A DNA stretch of 64,000 nt from RGVD01 sp040403075. GTDB lineage: Bacteria > Bacteroidota > Bacteroidia > UKL13-3. Both the position numbers and the translations under genes were made by a program. Below, piece after piece: positions 16,365-25,201 of this stretch. Below the pieces are notes generated by a model, which saw nothing but the letters and a program-made list of their open reading frames with translations, was not told the origin of the DNA and ran no database searches. Numbering within the stretch: the first letter of the stretch is position 1; each line of letters starts with the position of its first letter. The stretch is taken from the NCBI GenBank assembly GCA_040403075.1, contig JBBALJ010000003.1, forward strand, positions 14,247-78,246. Reading direction: 5' to 3'.

Positions 16365-16474
16365 TTGTGTTCCGCTTTCTTGTGTCTACTCAATGTATCG
16401 CTAGCAAATATTCCCCAACGAACTTCTATCTCTCTTCCGCAAATATCGCAGGTAACAGATCTTCCTTTTTCCAT
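16361..16474 (-). CDS. 37-residue C2H2 zinc-finger microprotein
   Basis: Found by reading the gap. GGAAGG precedes the ATG at 16474, which shares its A with the upstream stop (TAATG). The gene ends in an ATGA overlap with the next gene. The sequence has C9-x2-C12 and, 18 residues later, H31-x4-H36, a classic single C2H2 finger almost filling the whole protein. Such fingers usually bind DNA, RNA or protein. No exact homologue is recognised. Confidence 0.7.
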   Translation of the reverse strand: MEKGRSVTCDICGREIEVRWGIFASDTLSRHKKAEHK

Positions 16475-16953
16475 TACTCTGCCTTCCATACTGGTACAAA
16501 TCCTGATTCTGTTTTAGTATACAATATAATTTTGTGTTTGAGAAGGGCTATTAATTCAGATTTAGATGGAATTTCAGATGAGTGACCAGAGTCTAATATA
16601 AATTCATGTAGCCCTAATATGTCTTTTTGATTAAACATATATTTAGACCATGAGCTATCTGGATTTCCAATAGGATATATTCTTTGAGGATAAGGTATCT
16701 TACCCTCTAGAATATAATCTAATATTGTTACCTTATGCTTATTTAAAAATAAACATACTTCGTTTATTCCATAAGCATCTTCCATGTGTTTCTTAACTTG
16801 AGAATAAGAATAAAGAACTCTCTTTTTATCTGGATAGTTCCAAGCAATTAATTCGTCTTTAGACCTAGATGCTTTTAGTACCTTATGTATCTTGTCGTTT
16901 AAGAAGAAATACCGTATGACTTTTTGTTTGCTGTTTCTTTTTGATCTAGCCAT
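16474..16953 (-). CDS. Probable DNA-binding protein with HTH
   Basis: A 159-residue basic protein. The central region (YGINEVCLFLNKHKVTILDY, then a Tyr/Pro-rich turn) resembles a MerR or excisionase-like winged HTH that reads a DNA site. The N-terminal 30 residues are highly basic. It overlaps the upstream zinc ribbon gene by 55 bases. It may be a regulator or an origin-binding protein of the replication operon. Confidence 0.5.
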   Translation of the reverse strand: MARSKRNSKQKVIRYFFLNDKIHKVLKASRSKDELIAWNYPDKKRVLYSYSQVKKHMEDAYGINEVCLFLNKHKVTILDYILEGKIPYPQRIYPIGNPDSSWSKYMFNQKDILGLHEFILDSGHSSEIPSKSELIALLKHKIILYTKTESGFVPVWKAE

Positions 16954-17084
16954 TTGCCAAAAGCACTCGTTTCTTTGTTAATCATCCATCGTTTACCGCA
17001 CATTATGCAGAAAAGTTCCATATGTAATTTTTGTGAAAATACTCTATCTATACAAACTCTGCCATTACATTTGCCACACCACAT
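16899..17084 (-). CDS. Zinc ribbon protein
   Basis: A 61-residue protein with two C-x2-C knuckles (CGKC near the N-terminus and CIMC about 24 residues later) framing a basic strand, a typical zinc ribbon. The ATG at 17084 shares its A with the metallophosphatase stop (TAATG). An in-frame upstream start at 17117 would add 11 residues but has no support. Probably nucleic-acid binding. Confidence 0.65.
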   Translation of the reverse strand: MWCGKCNGRVCIDRVFSQKLHMELFCIMCGKRWMINKETSAFGKWLDQKETANKKSYGISS

Positions 17085-17884
17085 TATAAAGTAAATACCT
17101 TTCCGTCTACTACGCATGAGTAGTCTGGTGAAACATGAATCATTTGAACATGGGGATAATCATTTACAATATGGGCAACAGCAAAGCCTTTTTGCCAGTC
17201 ATGGTGTTGAGTATACTTCATTCCTGGTCCTTTTTCGTCACACATGTGACCAATTTCATATCCTCTTAGAGTTTCTCCTAAGCCATTGTTTCTTAGTTCG
17301 TAAGTAACCATGTGTGAAGCAATTCTATGAGAGTGTCCTCTAATTAAAGATATCTGCATATCTTCCATATCTTTTCTAGCAGATCCTGTTGCAGCAATAG
17401 ACATTCCGTGGTGAACATGTATATCTCCAAAGCGGCGCTTAGGTAAATCATCATAATAAATATAATCATATCCTAAAGAATCTAAAGACCACAATGCTTC
17501 AGGTGTTACCTCGTTTATATAGTCAGGAAGCTTTGCATCAACATAATTAAAAATTCTTATATCATGATTTCCTAAAGCTGAAAACAATTGTGCGTTAGGA
17601 AGCATCTCTCTAGTCTTAGCATAAAAATCTCTAGCACCCTTTGCTTCATGTCGCATCATTGGAACAATTAAATCTTTGCTATCATTTTTATGAAGTTGTA
17701 AAAATTCAGCAGAACGACCCTCAGTATATTTGCTATAGCAAGCTTGGTCATCTGTATCTCCAAGGTAGTCTACAACATCTGGCTTAAACCACTTCATTAC
17801 CTTAAACCAAAGCGCAATCATCTTATCATCTTGATACGGGAACTGTTGATCGGATGATAGCATCCATTTTAAATCGTTGCTCAT
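17084..17884 (-). CDS. Calcineurin-like metallophosphatase
   Basis: A 266-residue phosphoesterase. Metal-binding motifs appear in order: D12-x-Q14 (normally D-x-H), G42-D43-x2-D46, GNHD (105-108), VHH near 158, and GHSH (183-186). All but the first-motif histidine are intact, so it may be active with altered metal preference. It is the first gene of the replication block and has AAGGT before the ATG. The substrate is unknown; phage members act on nucleic acid ends or cyclic nucleotides. Confidence 0.82.
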   Translation of the reverse strand: MSNDLKWMLSSDQQFPYQDDKMIALWFKVMKWFKPDVVDYLGDTDDQACYSKYTEGRSAEFLQLHKNDSKDLIVPMMRHEAKGARDFYAKTREMLPNAQLFSALGNHDIRIFNYVDAKLPDYINEVTPEALWSLDSLGYDYIYYDDLPKRRFGDIHVHHGMSIAATGSARKDMEDMQISLIRGHSHRIASHMVTYELRNNGLGETLRGYEIGHMCDEKGPGMKYTQHHDWQKGFAVAHIVNDYPHVQMIHVSPDYSCVVDGKVFTL

Positions 17885-17901
17885 TTTCTACCTTAATATG
17901 T

Positions 17902-17926
17902 AAAAAAGTCACGGGTACGTGACTTT
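17902..17926 (-). terminator. Intrinsic terminator or attenuator before the replication genes
   Basis: A perfect 9-bp stem (17905-17913 with 17918-17926) with a GGTA/TACC loop, running into six T on the minus strand. It lies between the late tail operon and the metallophosphatase, and just downstream of a predicted promoter. Confidence 0.8.
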
Positions 17927-17928
17927 GA

Positions 17929-17947
17929 TGTTACAGTAATTGTAACA
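17929..17947. promoter_or_regulatory. Operator-like inverted repeat
   Basis: TGTTACA, five bases, TGTAACA: a perfect 7-bp dyad that covers the predicted -10 box. This position would let a dimeric repressor block the promoter. Confidence 0.5.
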
Positions 17948-17966
17948 TATTAGTTTAGCTTGTCAA
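17939..17966 (-). promoter_or_regulatory. Promoter of the replication operon
   Basis: A perfect TTGACA (17961-17966) adjoining the upstream stop codon, a 16-base spacer, and TACAAT (17939-17944) preceded by TGT, an extended -10. The predicted transcript starts a few bases before the terminator-like hairpin. Confidence 0.6.
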
Positions 17967-18389
17967 CTAGTAGCAGATTGCCATGTAACTTATATAAATA
18001 TTATGTTTAGTTGTTCCAGTAGGCATATACACATGTGCTGTAAATCCTTTTAATGTTATTGACCCAGTCTTTGTTCCTACTGAAGGAGTCCAAACATTTG
18101 ATGATCCGCCATGTCTTGTAGTAATTATAACTGCTTTTGGAGTACTGTTTAGCCCATCTCCTGGAAATGTAAAATCTTTTGTGTTGTGTCCTGGAGCTAC
18201 TTGCCATGCTTCACTTGAAGCAGCACCAATAATTTGTGGTATATTTGCTTGCTGAACAGTATTATTAGTTACATTAACATTTGTTGTAGAGGCACCAATT
18301 TTTGGAATATTGGCTGCTAAATTATTAATTTGTAATTCCAGCGCACCAAGCTTGGCTGCGTCTAAAGGTTCTCCATCATTAAATGCCAT
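17967..18389 (-). CDS. Tail or fibre accessory protein, hypothetical
   Basis: A 140-residue protein. The N-terminus (DGEPLDAAKLGALELQINNL) looks like an attachment helix of a phage fibre. The Asn/Thr-rich linker and beta-rich C-terminal half fit a small spike or adhesin tip. It is the last gene of the small operon behind the promoter near 19180 and couples to its neighbour by TAATG. There is no specific family. Confidence 0.5.
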   Translation of the reverse strand: MAFNDGEPLDAAKLGALELQINNLAANIPKIGASTTNVNVTNNTVQQANIPQIIGAASSEAWQVAPGHNTKDFTFPGDGLNSTPKAVIITTRHGGSSNVWTPSVGTKTGSITLKGFTAHVYMPTGTTKHNIYISYMAICY

Positions 18390-18784
18390 TATAAATTTTC
18401 TCCTATGTCATGCGATTTTACTTCTAAATCAGATACTTCTATAACCTTTGATCTATCTAATCCATACTTTAAAAATAGATCTGGGTCAGAAATGTGTCTT
18501 AGTTTATTCTGTGATACTAAATACATTTTACCATCTGAGATGTTTTTTATCAAGGTCCCGTCTCTAAACCCAAGCTTTCCTACAAGCTTAATTGTAGACA
18601 ATGCTGATTCTGTTGCCTTTACGGTTGTAAAGGCCCATGACTTAGCGGCACGATTTGATATCAAACGATATCTTTTACCATCTTTAATCCAATAGGTATT
18701 TTTATCTGTTTCCACAGCAATACCAGAAGGGAAATTAGTTGGCGATGTTATTAAGGTGCTCTGAATATTCTTGAACAGCTTCAC
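18389..18784 (-). CDS. Small beta-repeat protein, GTG start
   Basis: A 131-residue protein with two related units. Each has an aromatic strand followed by DGK and an R-x-I/L-S strand (YWIKDGKRYRLIS, then MYLVSQNKLRHIS). This repeat resembles ones found in actinobacterial surface proteins and cell wall hydrolases, where it may bind the envelope. I choose the GTG at 18784, which has AAGGA eight bases upstream. The longer reading from 18850 begins with a basic hydrophobic stretch that is only the shadow of the coiled-coil gene. Confidence 0.55.
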   Translation of the reverse strand: MKLFKNIQSTLITSPTNFPSGIAVETDKNTYWIKDGKRYRLISNRAAKSWAFTTVKATESALSTIKLVGKLGFRDGTLIKNISDGKMYLVSQNKLRHISDPDLFLKYGLDRSKVIEVSDLEVKSHDIGENL

Positions 18785-18917
18785 TCTTTGCTTCCTTTTC
18801 TTGAACCAATAAAGTAATTTCTGCACGAAGAATTGCAATTTGAGTTTCATATTGAGATACTACTTCTCCAATTCTTTGCTGTAATGCTGTAATAACTAGT
18901 TCGGCTTTATCTGCCAT
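18735..18917 (-). CDS. Small coiled-coil protein
   Basis: A 60-residue protein with a heptad pattern almost throughout (ISTELV-type hydrophobics at a/d positions from residue 6 to 50), likely an oligomeric helix bundle. An AAGGAT ribosome site precedes the ATG. It pairs with the next coiled-coil gene upstream. Possibly a scaffold, chaperone or spanin-like element, but no signal sequence is visible. Confidence 0.55.
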   Translation of the reverse strand: MADKAELVITALQQRIGEVVSQYETQIAILRAEITLLVQEKEAKSEAVQEYSEHLNNIAN

Positions 18918-18927
18918 TTTTATATCC

Positions 18928-19155
18928 TTATTCTGCTAAAGCTTTAACTGCTGTTAACTCTGTGTTAAGAGCAGTAATTTGTCCTTCTACATCTTCTATT
19001 TGAGTTTCAAATGCTGTAATACTAGATGCTAGTGGAGCAGCCTTTGAATTTTCCTGCAAGATATCTATTTCTAAATTATATTTTGTATAGTTTAGGCTTT
19101 GAATGTGATTATTAATAATCTGTGCTTTTTCATCTTTGCTTAATTGAATTGTCAT
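18928..19155 (-). CDS. Small coiled-coil protein, first gene of its operon
   Basis: A 75-residue protein, helical with heptads and two charged linkers (FETQIEDVEGQITALNTELTAVKAL). A near-perfect GGAGG ribosome site and a strong promoter directly upstream point to high expression. No family is recognised. Confidence 0.6.
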   Translation of the reverse strand: MTIQLSKDEKAQIINNHIQSLNYTKYNLEIDILQENSKAAPLASSITAFETQIEDVEGQITALNTELTAVKALAE

Positions 19156-19172
19156 ATTTGCCTCCTTCCTAT

Positions 19173-19201
19173 ATTATAACATAATGTCAAATTTCTGACA
19201 A
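19173..19201 (-). promoter_or_regulatory. Strong promoter for the small coiled-coil operon
   Basis: TTGTCA (19196-19201), a 17-base spacer and a perfect TATAAT (19173-19178). The leader is about 11 bases and includes GGAGG. An unused TTGACA lies in the spacer. Confidence 0.75.
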
Positions 19202-19258
19202 TGCTTGATGCTTTATTTTCTTTATATATATTACCATTTTTAATTAAATTAATCAAGG

Positions 19259-21979
19259 TTATACTCCATTGTTTGTACCGCTTACTACTTTTGCCCCTAA
19301 GCCGTCTGTAGCAACTTTTCTAACCTTTAGCCATCTAGAAGTTGAAGCCGTTACAGTCAATGTTGTTAGAGTAGTAGCGGTAAATGCACTAAATCCACTA
19401 GTTGAACTTGTTGAGCTTATTGACCATTCGTATCCATTGGCTGCTGCTCCAGTTACCGATCCAGCTGTCCACGACCAACTTCTTTGTGTGGAAGCTCCAG
19501 ATCCAGAAGTTCCAGTAAAGGTTACGGTTGGATTTGTAAATGTAACTGTATTTGCTGTCCATGTTGCATAGAGAGTTACATTTGCACTTAAAGTATATGA
19601 CGTTGAGGCTGCGTAACTTGTTCCACTTCCATTTGCTGCTGTGTTCCATCCAGCAAAACTAGCATTTGTTCTTGTAAACCCATTTGCTCTTAATGTAACT
19701 GATCCATTACCAGTTGTTGCTGTTGTAGCTCCTCCAGTATTTCCATTTCCATTATATGTAATTGTAAATGAATTAACTACTGTATTAGACGTTCCAGATG
19801 CGGTTGCAGTTGTGTTATTTGTTCCAGCAACGGATTTAGTAACTAAAATTGAAGTAGAAACATTGGAGCCCAAGCCTGTTACCGTTACCTCTCCAGTTGA
19901 AGAGCTTACCGAGTATCCAGTTGTTGCATTTATAGAGTACGTTGCTCCAGACTGAGCAGTAGCTACGGTAGCTGACCAGCCACCCGCTGCACTAACTCCT
20001 GCGTTATATGAAAATGCAACTGCGTCTGCTAAAGCGGAAGTAATTTGATTGCTATAAAAATAATATGTAGTTCCATTTGTTCCAACTACTGTATCTCTTA
20101 CTGCAAATACATAGGGTGTTCCAGTTGGATCATTAGTTGATATTACATAAGGATTTGTTGTTCTTGTTGCACTACTTGTATCACCACCTGGAGACACAAG
20201 GTTTGCTGTGTTTGTGCTATATACAAGAACTGAGGTTTTTGATGCTTGATTGGTATATGTTCCACCCGACCAAGTAATTGAGTCTCCATATTTAACTGTT
20301 GTAGTAGAGCCATTACTAGTTGCCGTTGCGCTTGGCGCAGTGCTTTGTGAAACAGCGGTAGAGGTCATATTAAATGCAATTCCATTACTCCAACTACTTG
20401 CTAAAGTTGATGGCCCTACTGATGTTTCTGTTGCCGTTAAAACTGATCTTACATACATATATTGTGTTGCTGTAGATGTTGGCCCTGTAGTATCTGTAAG
20501 AGGGCTTGAAGACCCACTTGCATCTGCTGCAACTGAGGTTGTTGGAGCAAATGCCGTACCCCACCAAAACATTTGATAGAATGGGCCAGAGCCTCCAGTG
20601 AAGTTAGCAGAAACGGAACCTCCTTGTGGACCTACAGTTACAGAATCTAATGTGGGTGCGGTTAATATTGGAGCTTGCTGATTTGCAGATGTAACAACAG
20701 AAGTAAAGCTATCATCTATATCAGAGTTTGTAATATCTTTCCATACTGTATCTGATATAGTGGTCCAAGTAAAAGCGGATTGGCTTCCAATAGTTCCATT
20801 AAAATATGATCTTAAAACTGATCCTGCTGACCAGAGATAAGGACCAGGTATTCCTGAATATCCAGTAAATCCGCTACTGTAATATCCTGGACCATTTGAT
20901 TGAGTGGGAACCGAAGCACCTCTTCTTACTATATAAATATCACAATAAGGTTGTCCTGTATAAAATTTAATTTGATAATCTATTGCATTTGCTGCGGCTC
21001 TTACTAAAGGAGATTGATAATTATAAGATCTAAAATATAAATAATAATTGCTGCTGTCAGAATACTCTTGAAGTTTATATTGAACTAGATCAGAGCTATA
21101 TATGTTTATATTTCTACCAGATCCTGGACTTGCAGCAGTGCTACCACCACCATCTAATCCTATATATCCATTAGAGCCAACATACAAAGTATTGCCAAAA
21201 TTAAAAGCATAAGTATTTGTAACAGTTCCAGATGACGTGTATCCAGTTGTTGCTGACCCACCACTATTTGTTCCAGTAACTCGTACTCTAATTATTTTAC
21301 CTAAATCACCTGCAACTATTGTGTATGTATTACTATTAATTGAATTAAATGCAGTAGACTGTCTAATTGTTCCATCCGACCAACTCCATTCATATTCAAA
21401 AGTACTTGGAGAAGTATCTCCAGTTATTGTTGTCGTACCCTTCCAAGTTCCTATCTGCTCCAATGCTGATAATGTTCCTCCAACTATAGCCACTCCAGAA
21501 AGACTGTATAGTCCCAGGGCTACTGGAGAATATTTTGTTATCAAATATTCATATGATTGTGCTGTTGTTGACCCAATTAAATTTGTTGCTGTAACTCTTA
21601 AGCAAATAAATTTATTGTCATCTGAATCAGTTGTAGTATATGTTGAAGATGTGGCTCCAGATATAGCGCTAAAAGCTCCAGCTACTCCACCGCTGTTGTT
21701 TGCTCTTTGCCATTGTCTCGCATAACTATTTGTTCCATTAGGAGATGTCCAACTTCCAAGGGAACCAGTCAGCGTTCCATATAAATTTGTGCTTCCAGTA
21801 ATATTTGGTAGTACAGTATTTGCTGGAACTAAAAGTTTTGTAAATACTCTTGTCCAAGTAGTTGATCCTGTTTTAACCCAGGCCCCCAGCATCTCAGTCC
21901 ATGTTACGCTGCCTGTTTTAACAAAAAGGGAATTAATTTTTGTCCAAGCACTGCTTCCAGTTTTACTCCATACGCTCAT
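19259..21979 (-). CDS. Large tail fibre / adhesin protein with Ig-like and InlB-type repeats
   Basis: A 906-residue beta-rich protein. Residues 1-55 contain three copies of a W-x-KTGSxxWT unit. Ig-like or fibronectin III-like domains follow. Near the C-terminus is a YNGNGNTGG...FAGWNTAANGSG segment typical of the Listeria-Bacteroides (InlB B) repeat. This suggests a surface-binding tail tip protein. The ATG at 21979 is preferred over one at 22081, since the extra residues overlap the upstream gene. A weak GAG ribosome site is present. The 103-base gap downstream shows no clear terminator. Confidence 0.7.
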   Translation of the reverse strand: MSVWSKTGSSAWTKINSLFVKTGSVTWTEMLGAWVKTGSTTWTRVFTKLLVPANTVLPNITGSTNLYGTLTGSLGSWTSPNGTNSYARQWQRANNSGGVAGAFSAISGATSSTYTTTDSDDNKFICLRVTATNLIGSTTAQSYEYLITKYSPVALGLYSLSGVAIVGGTLSALEQIGTWKGTTTITGDTSPSTFEYEWSWSDGTIRQSTAFNSINSNTYTIVAGDLGKIIRVRVTGTNSGGSATTGYTSSGTVTNTYAFNFGNTLYVGSNGYIGLDGGGSTAASPGSGRNINIYSSDLVQYKLQEYSDSSNYYLYFRSYNYQSPLVRAAANAIDYQIKFYTGQPYCDIYIVRRGASVPTQSNGPGYYSSGFTGYSGIPGPYLWSAGSVLRSYFNGTIGSQSAFTWTTISDTVWKDITNSDIDDSFTSVVTSANQQAPILTAPTLDSVTVGPQGGSVSANFTGGSGPFYQMFWWGTAFAPTTSVAADASGSSSPLTDTTGPTSTATQYMYVRSVLTATETSVGPSTLASSWSNGIAFNMTSTAVSQSTAPSATATSNGSTTTVKYGDSITWSGGTYTNQASKTSVLVYSTNTANLVSPGGDTSSATRTTNPYVISTNDPTGTPYVFAVRDTVVGTNGTTYYFYSNQITSALADAVAFSYNAGVSAAGGWSATVATAQSGATYSINATTGYSVSSSTGEVTVTGLGSNVSTSILVTKSVAGTNNTTATASGTSNTVVNSFTITYNGNGNTGGATTATTGNGSVTLRANGFTRTNASFAGWNTAANGSGTSYAASTSYTLSANVTLYATWTANTVTFTNPTVTFTGTSGSGASTQRSWSWTAGSVTGAAANGYEWSISSTSSTSGFSAFTATTLTTLTVTASTSRWLKVRKVATDGLGAKVVSGTNNGV

Positions 21980-21983
21980 TTTA

Positions 21984-23894
21984 TCAACTCGTACTAAAGT
22001 AAATGTCGCCCAAGGAGCCGCCAACTGCGGATTGGATTGTTGCAGATGTTCCAGATGAACCATACCATAAGGTTCTACCATTCATTAAAGTTCCACCTGA
22101 ACCTACAACAACTGTAGGAGCATTATAAGAATTTGAAACATGTTGAGATGGCGCTCTAAATTCTGTATTATCTAGTCCAAATAATTGGAATCCTCTTGGA
22201 TAAGGTGGGTCATCTACAATAGTAATTCTCATTTGAAGATCTCCAGTAGCATTTCCTTGACCAACAATTAATCCACCATCATTACCTAAAAAGAAATATC
22301 CATCTGCAGATTCAAGATAAACAGAATCTGTATTTGCGTATAAAAATGGTGTATTCAAATATAGCTGATTTGTTTGTGTAATAAATCCAGAGTCTATTGT
22401 AAGAGTTCCAGTAAAACTATTTGGGTTTGCTCCAGTTGTAATAATTTTTCCATATAGGGTTGCATCTTGTGCCAACATATTTCCAGCCATGTCTACTGTA
22501 AATTTTGGAGATACGCCAGATCCTATTCTTAGTCCAGAAGCCGTATCCATTTTAATATAATTTCCAGTGTCTGAAACATTGGATGCTGTTGTTCTTAATT
22601 CAATTTTAGATCCGCTTGGGTCAAGCATAATATTTGGATAAGCTACTGCTGAATTTTTTAACGCCTGGCTATTAATTACCCATCCACCAATGTTTCCAGC
22701 AAGAGCTGTCATACTTCCGCTTCTTACTGTAAAATTACCACCACTTGCTCCAAGGTCTCCAGTAAATTCCCCGCTTGCTCCAGTGATGCTTCCAGTAAAA
22801 GTTCCGCTTGCTCCACTAATATTTCCAGTAAAAGATCCGTCTCCAACAATAGTTAATTTATTTCCATTATAACTTAATACTGGATTTGAAACTCCGCCTG
22901 AACCATATATTGTTAATGGATCTCCTGTGCCAGCTAATTTTACATGCTTGCCAACTGTTGCTCCAACAGTAATTATAGAAGATGAAGAAAGTGTTCCAGT
23001 TGTAATTTGATCTGCAACAACAGAAACAATATCTCCTGCTCCTACTTTTCCAATTTGTTGTGGATTTCCTGTAGCGCTAACTGCAGTAGAAGTATCTGTA
23101 CCATTTGTAGTTGCTATTTTTACAAAGTAGTCGACTCCATAAGTCATTGCAACACCATTAACAAGTGTACCAACTCCTATATTTATTATGTTCTGTCCGT
23201 TTTTAAAATTAAATACATCCACTTGGTTTGAAGCCGATGGAGTAAATCCTGCTGTTGTTCCTACATAAACTTTAGCCGCATCAAATCCGTATGGCTGATC
23301 TGTTCCATCTGCTCTCTTTCCATCCCATGTGACTTGAATTGCTCCTAAAACTGATTTAGATGTTGGTACAGATGGAGTAACGGAAGCTGCTGGAGTTTGA
23401 ATATTTGCAGTAGGGTCTGTAACTACAATTGTAAAAGTTGTACCAACAGTGCTAGTAACTCCAGTCGGAGATACTGATCTTAATTCAACTTGATAAGTTC
23501 CTGCTGGTGTTGCAACTATTGTTGTTCCATTTGTAGAAAAAGAATAAACAACTTTGCCAATACCATAAGTTCCGCCAATAACATATACGTCAACACGTTT
23601 TGCGTTTGTTGGAAATGTAGAAAGAGTTACTGGTATTCCAGCGCTTCCAGTAGCAGGAACTGTTGACGAAGGAACTGCTGGTGCTGATTCATTTGATGTT
23701 GTAACAACATATGATGGAGACCATTCGCTTGTCTTTCCATCATCGTAAACCCATTGAAATTGAACTGCATATGTTTTACTAAGCTTTAAATTTTTAATTG
23801 ATACACTAAAATAATCTTTATCGATATCTGGTTGAGTAGATACTGCAAGATCTGCGGGAACAGTTTTGTTTCCAGTTTCTAGTGTATCAGCCAT
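21984..23894 (-). CDS. Tail tip / central fibre protein with fibronectin III domain
   Basis: A 636-residue protein. It has an N-terminal FN3-like domain (VQFQWVYDDGKTSEWSPS) and a second Ig-like domain. A Gly/Ser/Thr-rich beta-helix-like middle follows, with GASGTFTGxI repeats near 370-410, then a C-terminal fibre region. This layout matches central tail fibre or J-type proteins. AGGAT precedes the ATG. It likely forms part of the receptor-binding tip. Confidence 0.65.
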   Translation of the reverse strand: MADTLETGNKTVPADLAVSTQPDIDKDYFSVSIKNLKLSKTYAVQFQWVYDDGKTSEWSPSYVVTTSNESAPAVPSSTVPATGSAGIPVTLSTFPTNAKRVDVYVIGGTYGIGKVVYSFSTNGTTIVATPAGTYQVELRSVSPTGVTSTVGTTFTIVVTDPTANIQTPAASVTPSVPTSKSVLGAIQVTWDGKRADGTDQPYGFDAAKVYVGTTAGFTPSASNQVDVFNFKNGQNIINIGVGTLVNGVAMTYGVDYFVKIATTNGTDTSTAVSATGNPQQIGKVGAGDIVSVVADQITTGTLSSSSIITVGATVGKHVKLAGTGDPLTIYGSGGVSNPVLSYNGNKLTIVGDGSFTGNISGASGTFTGSITGASGEFTGDLGASGGNFTVRSGSMTALAGNIGGWVINSQALKNSAVAYPNIMLDPSGSKIELRTTASNVSDTGNYIKMDTASGLRIGSGVSPKFTVDMAGNMLAQDATLYGKIITTGANPNSFTGTLTIDSGFITQTNQLYLNTPFLYANTDSVYLESADGYFFLGNDGGLIVGQGNATGDLQMRITIVDDPPYPRGFQLFGLDNTEFRAPSQHVSNSYNAPTVVVGSGGTLMNGRTLWYGSSGTSATIQSAVGGSLGDIYFSTS

Positions 23895-24806
23895 TTAGAA
23901 TCCTAACACAACTCTATATTCTATATCAACCGCTCTACCAGATGGCTTAACTAGTGGTGTACTTAATACTGATCTACTGATCATTCCATATGTTGGGTCA
24001 AATGTATCTTCGTCATTAATTCTAATTCCGTCAAAGTAAACTACTGTTGCTCCGCCGCTTCCAGCCGTTACCTCTACGCCTATTTTTGTGATAGTAGTAA
24101 AATCTGGAGAAGTTGCCGTAACGTTAGAAAATAGATTATTTAATGTTGTAGACTGTATCTTGTCTCCAGTGCCAGAAAGAGGAGTAAAGTCTACCCAACA
24201 ATACGCCGTATCTGAGCTGTAAAGTTTTACTCTAATTTTAGAAACATTTGAATCTTCTTTTTTGTAAGCTATAGAAATCGTATCGTTAACACTGTATCCA
24301 GATAAATCATAAGACACTAAAGAGTTTTTGTATTCTTTTATTGAGCTAGCAGAAACATTATATTGAATCATATTTTCGCCAATTTTTGCTGTAAAAACAG
24401 GGCTAGATGTATTTGGCTTCAAGATTGGATTATATGTTCCATCAGACCATAATAGATTATTTTCAAAGTCTGTTAAAAATTTACTGTCATAGCTATTTAA
24501 AGAAGTTCTTGCTCCTGGGTATAAAGCAACCTCTGAAATAGTACCAGCAATATCTTGCGGTATTGTGGCCTTATATATTGCTGTGTAAGAAAATACTGGC
24601 TCGCTATCAACATCTACACCAGTCTGTGTGATATCAATACTTCCAAGAGACGCTGGTAGTCTATAGAATTCAAACTCTAGTCTTGTATCTTTGCCCTTGG
24701 CGTTAACTGCAGTTGTTCCAATTCCTAAGGCCAGGTCTTTTTGTGCAAAACCTATGTTGCCAGATATGTAGCTGGTTAAAAATCTTTTTCCAAATTTAGT
24801 TATCAT
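23895..24806 (-). CDS. Minor tail protein
   Basis: A 303-residue protein with mixed beta structure. The N-terminus begins MITKFGKRFLTSYISG, then a beta-sandwich like those of baseplate or tail-tip proteins. The C-terminal half has a carbohydrate-binding jelly-roll look (VVYFDGIRINDEDTFDP). The ATG is coupled to the upstream gene by ATGA. Structural role inferred from position and composition. Confidence 0.55.
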   Translation of the reverse strand: MITKFGKRFLTSYISGNIGFAQKDLALGIGTTAVNAKGKDTRLEFEFYRLPASLGSIDITQTGVDVDSEPVFSYTAIYKATIPQDIAGTISEVALYPGARTSLNSYDSKFLTDFENNLLWSDGTYNPILKPNTSSPVFTAKIGENMIQYNVSASSIKEYKNSLVSYDLSGYSVNDTISIAYKKEDSNVSKIRVKLYSSDTAYCWVDFTPLSGTGDKIQSTTLNNLFSNVTATSPDFTTITKIGVEVTAGSGGATVVYFDGIRINDEDTFDPTYGMISRSVLSTPLVKPSGRAVDIEYRVVLGF

Positions 24807-25195
24807 AATGATTGTACCCTCACATTTACTCCTTTTAATTTTTTACCGCTAGAATTTTTAATTTTTAAATTTAAAGTTACGCTTGGCAATCCAGCGTCGC
24901 TGTATACTACTGAATTTGATACTACTGTTATATCTCCTAAAGATGGCGTACTAGATACTGATGCTCCAGTCCCATCTGATGATCCGTCTCCTGGCTCTGT
25001 AATAAAAACAGTTACGTCGTCCCCTGTTTCATCAGTAGTTAAATCTGCTGATGCTACATACATTGGGCCTACAATATTTCCTGGTATTACTACTTTAAAA
25101 TTTGGAGCTAAGTCTGTGTTTTCTGGAGAATTAGCATATAAGGTTATCGGGGAAGTAGTTCCAACTCCCGTAGTAGATATCTTTGCTTTTGTCAT
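24803..25195 (-). CDS. Small structural protein
   Basis: A 130-residue Ser/Thr/Gly/Asp-rich, beta-type protein. No cysteine or enzyme motif is present. It starts with an ATG preceded six bases earlier by a TATAAT box and no ribosome site, so a leaderless transcript may begin here. It is probably a tail-tip accessory. Confidence 0.55.
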   Translation of the reverse strand: MTKAKISTTGVGTTSPITLYANSPENTDLAPNFKVVIPGNIVGPMYVASADLTTDETGDDVTVFITEPGDGSSDGTGASVSSTPSLGDITVVSNSVVYSDAGLPSVTLNLKIKNSSGKKLKGVNVRVQSL

Positions 25196-25201
25196 ATTGT
25201 C

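Noticed and set aside
18785..18850. Upstream extension of the 131-residue beta-repeat protein
   Set aside because: The extra basic hydrophobic N-terminus lies wholly over the coiled-coil gene in another frame and has no ribosome site; the GTG at 18784 does.
19185..19190. TTGACA as the -35 box of the 19.17-kb promoter
   Set aside because: It is only six bases from the TATAAT box. TTGTCA at 19196-19201 has the correct 17-base spacing.
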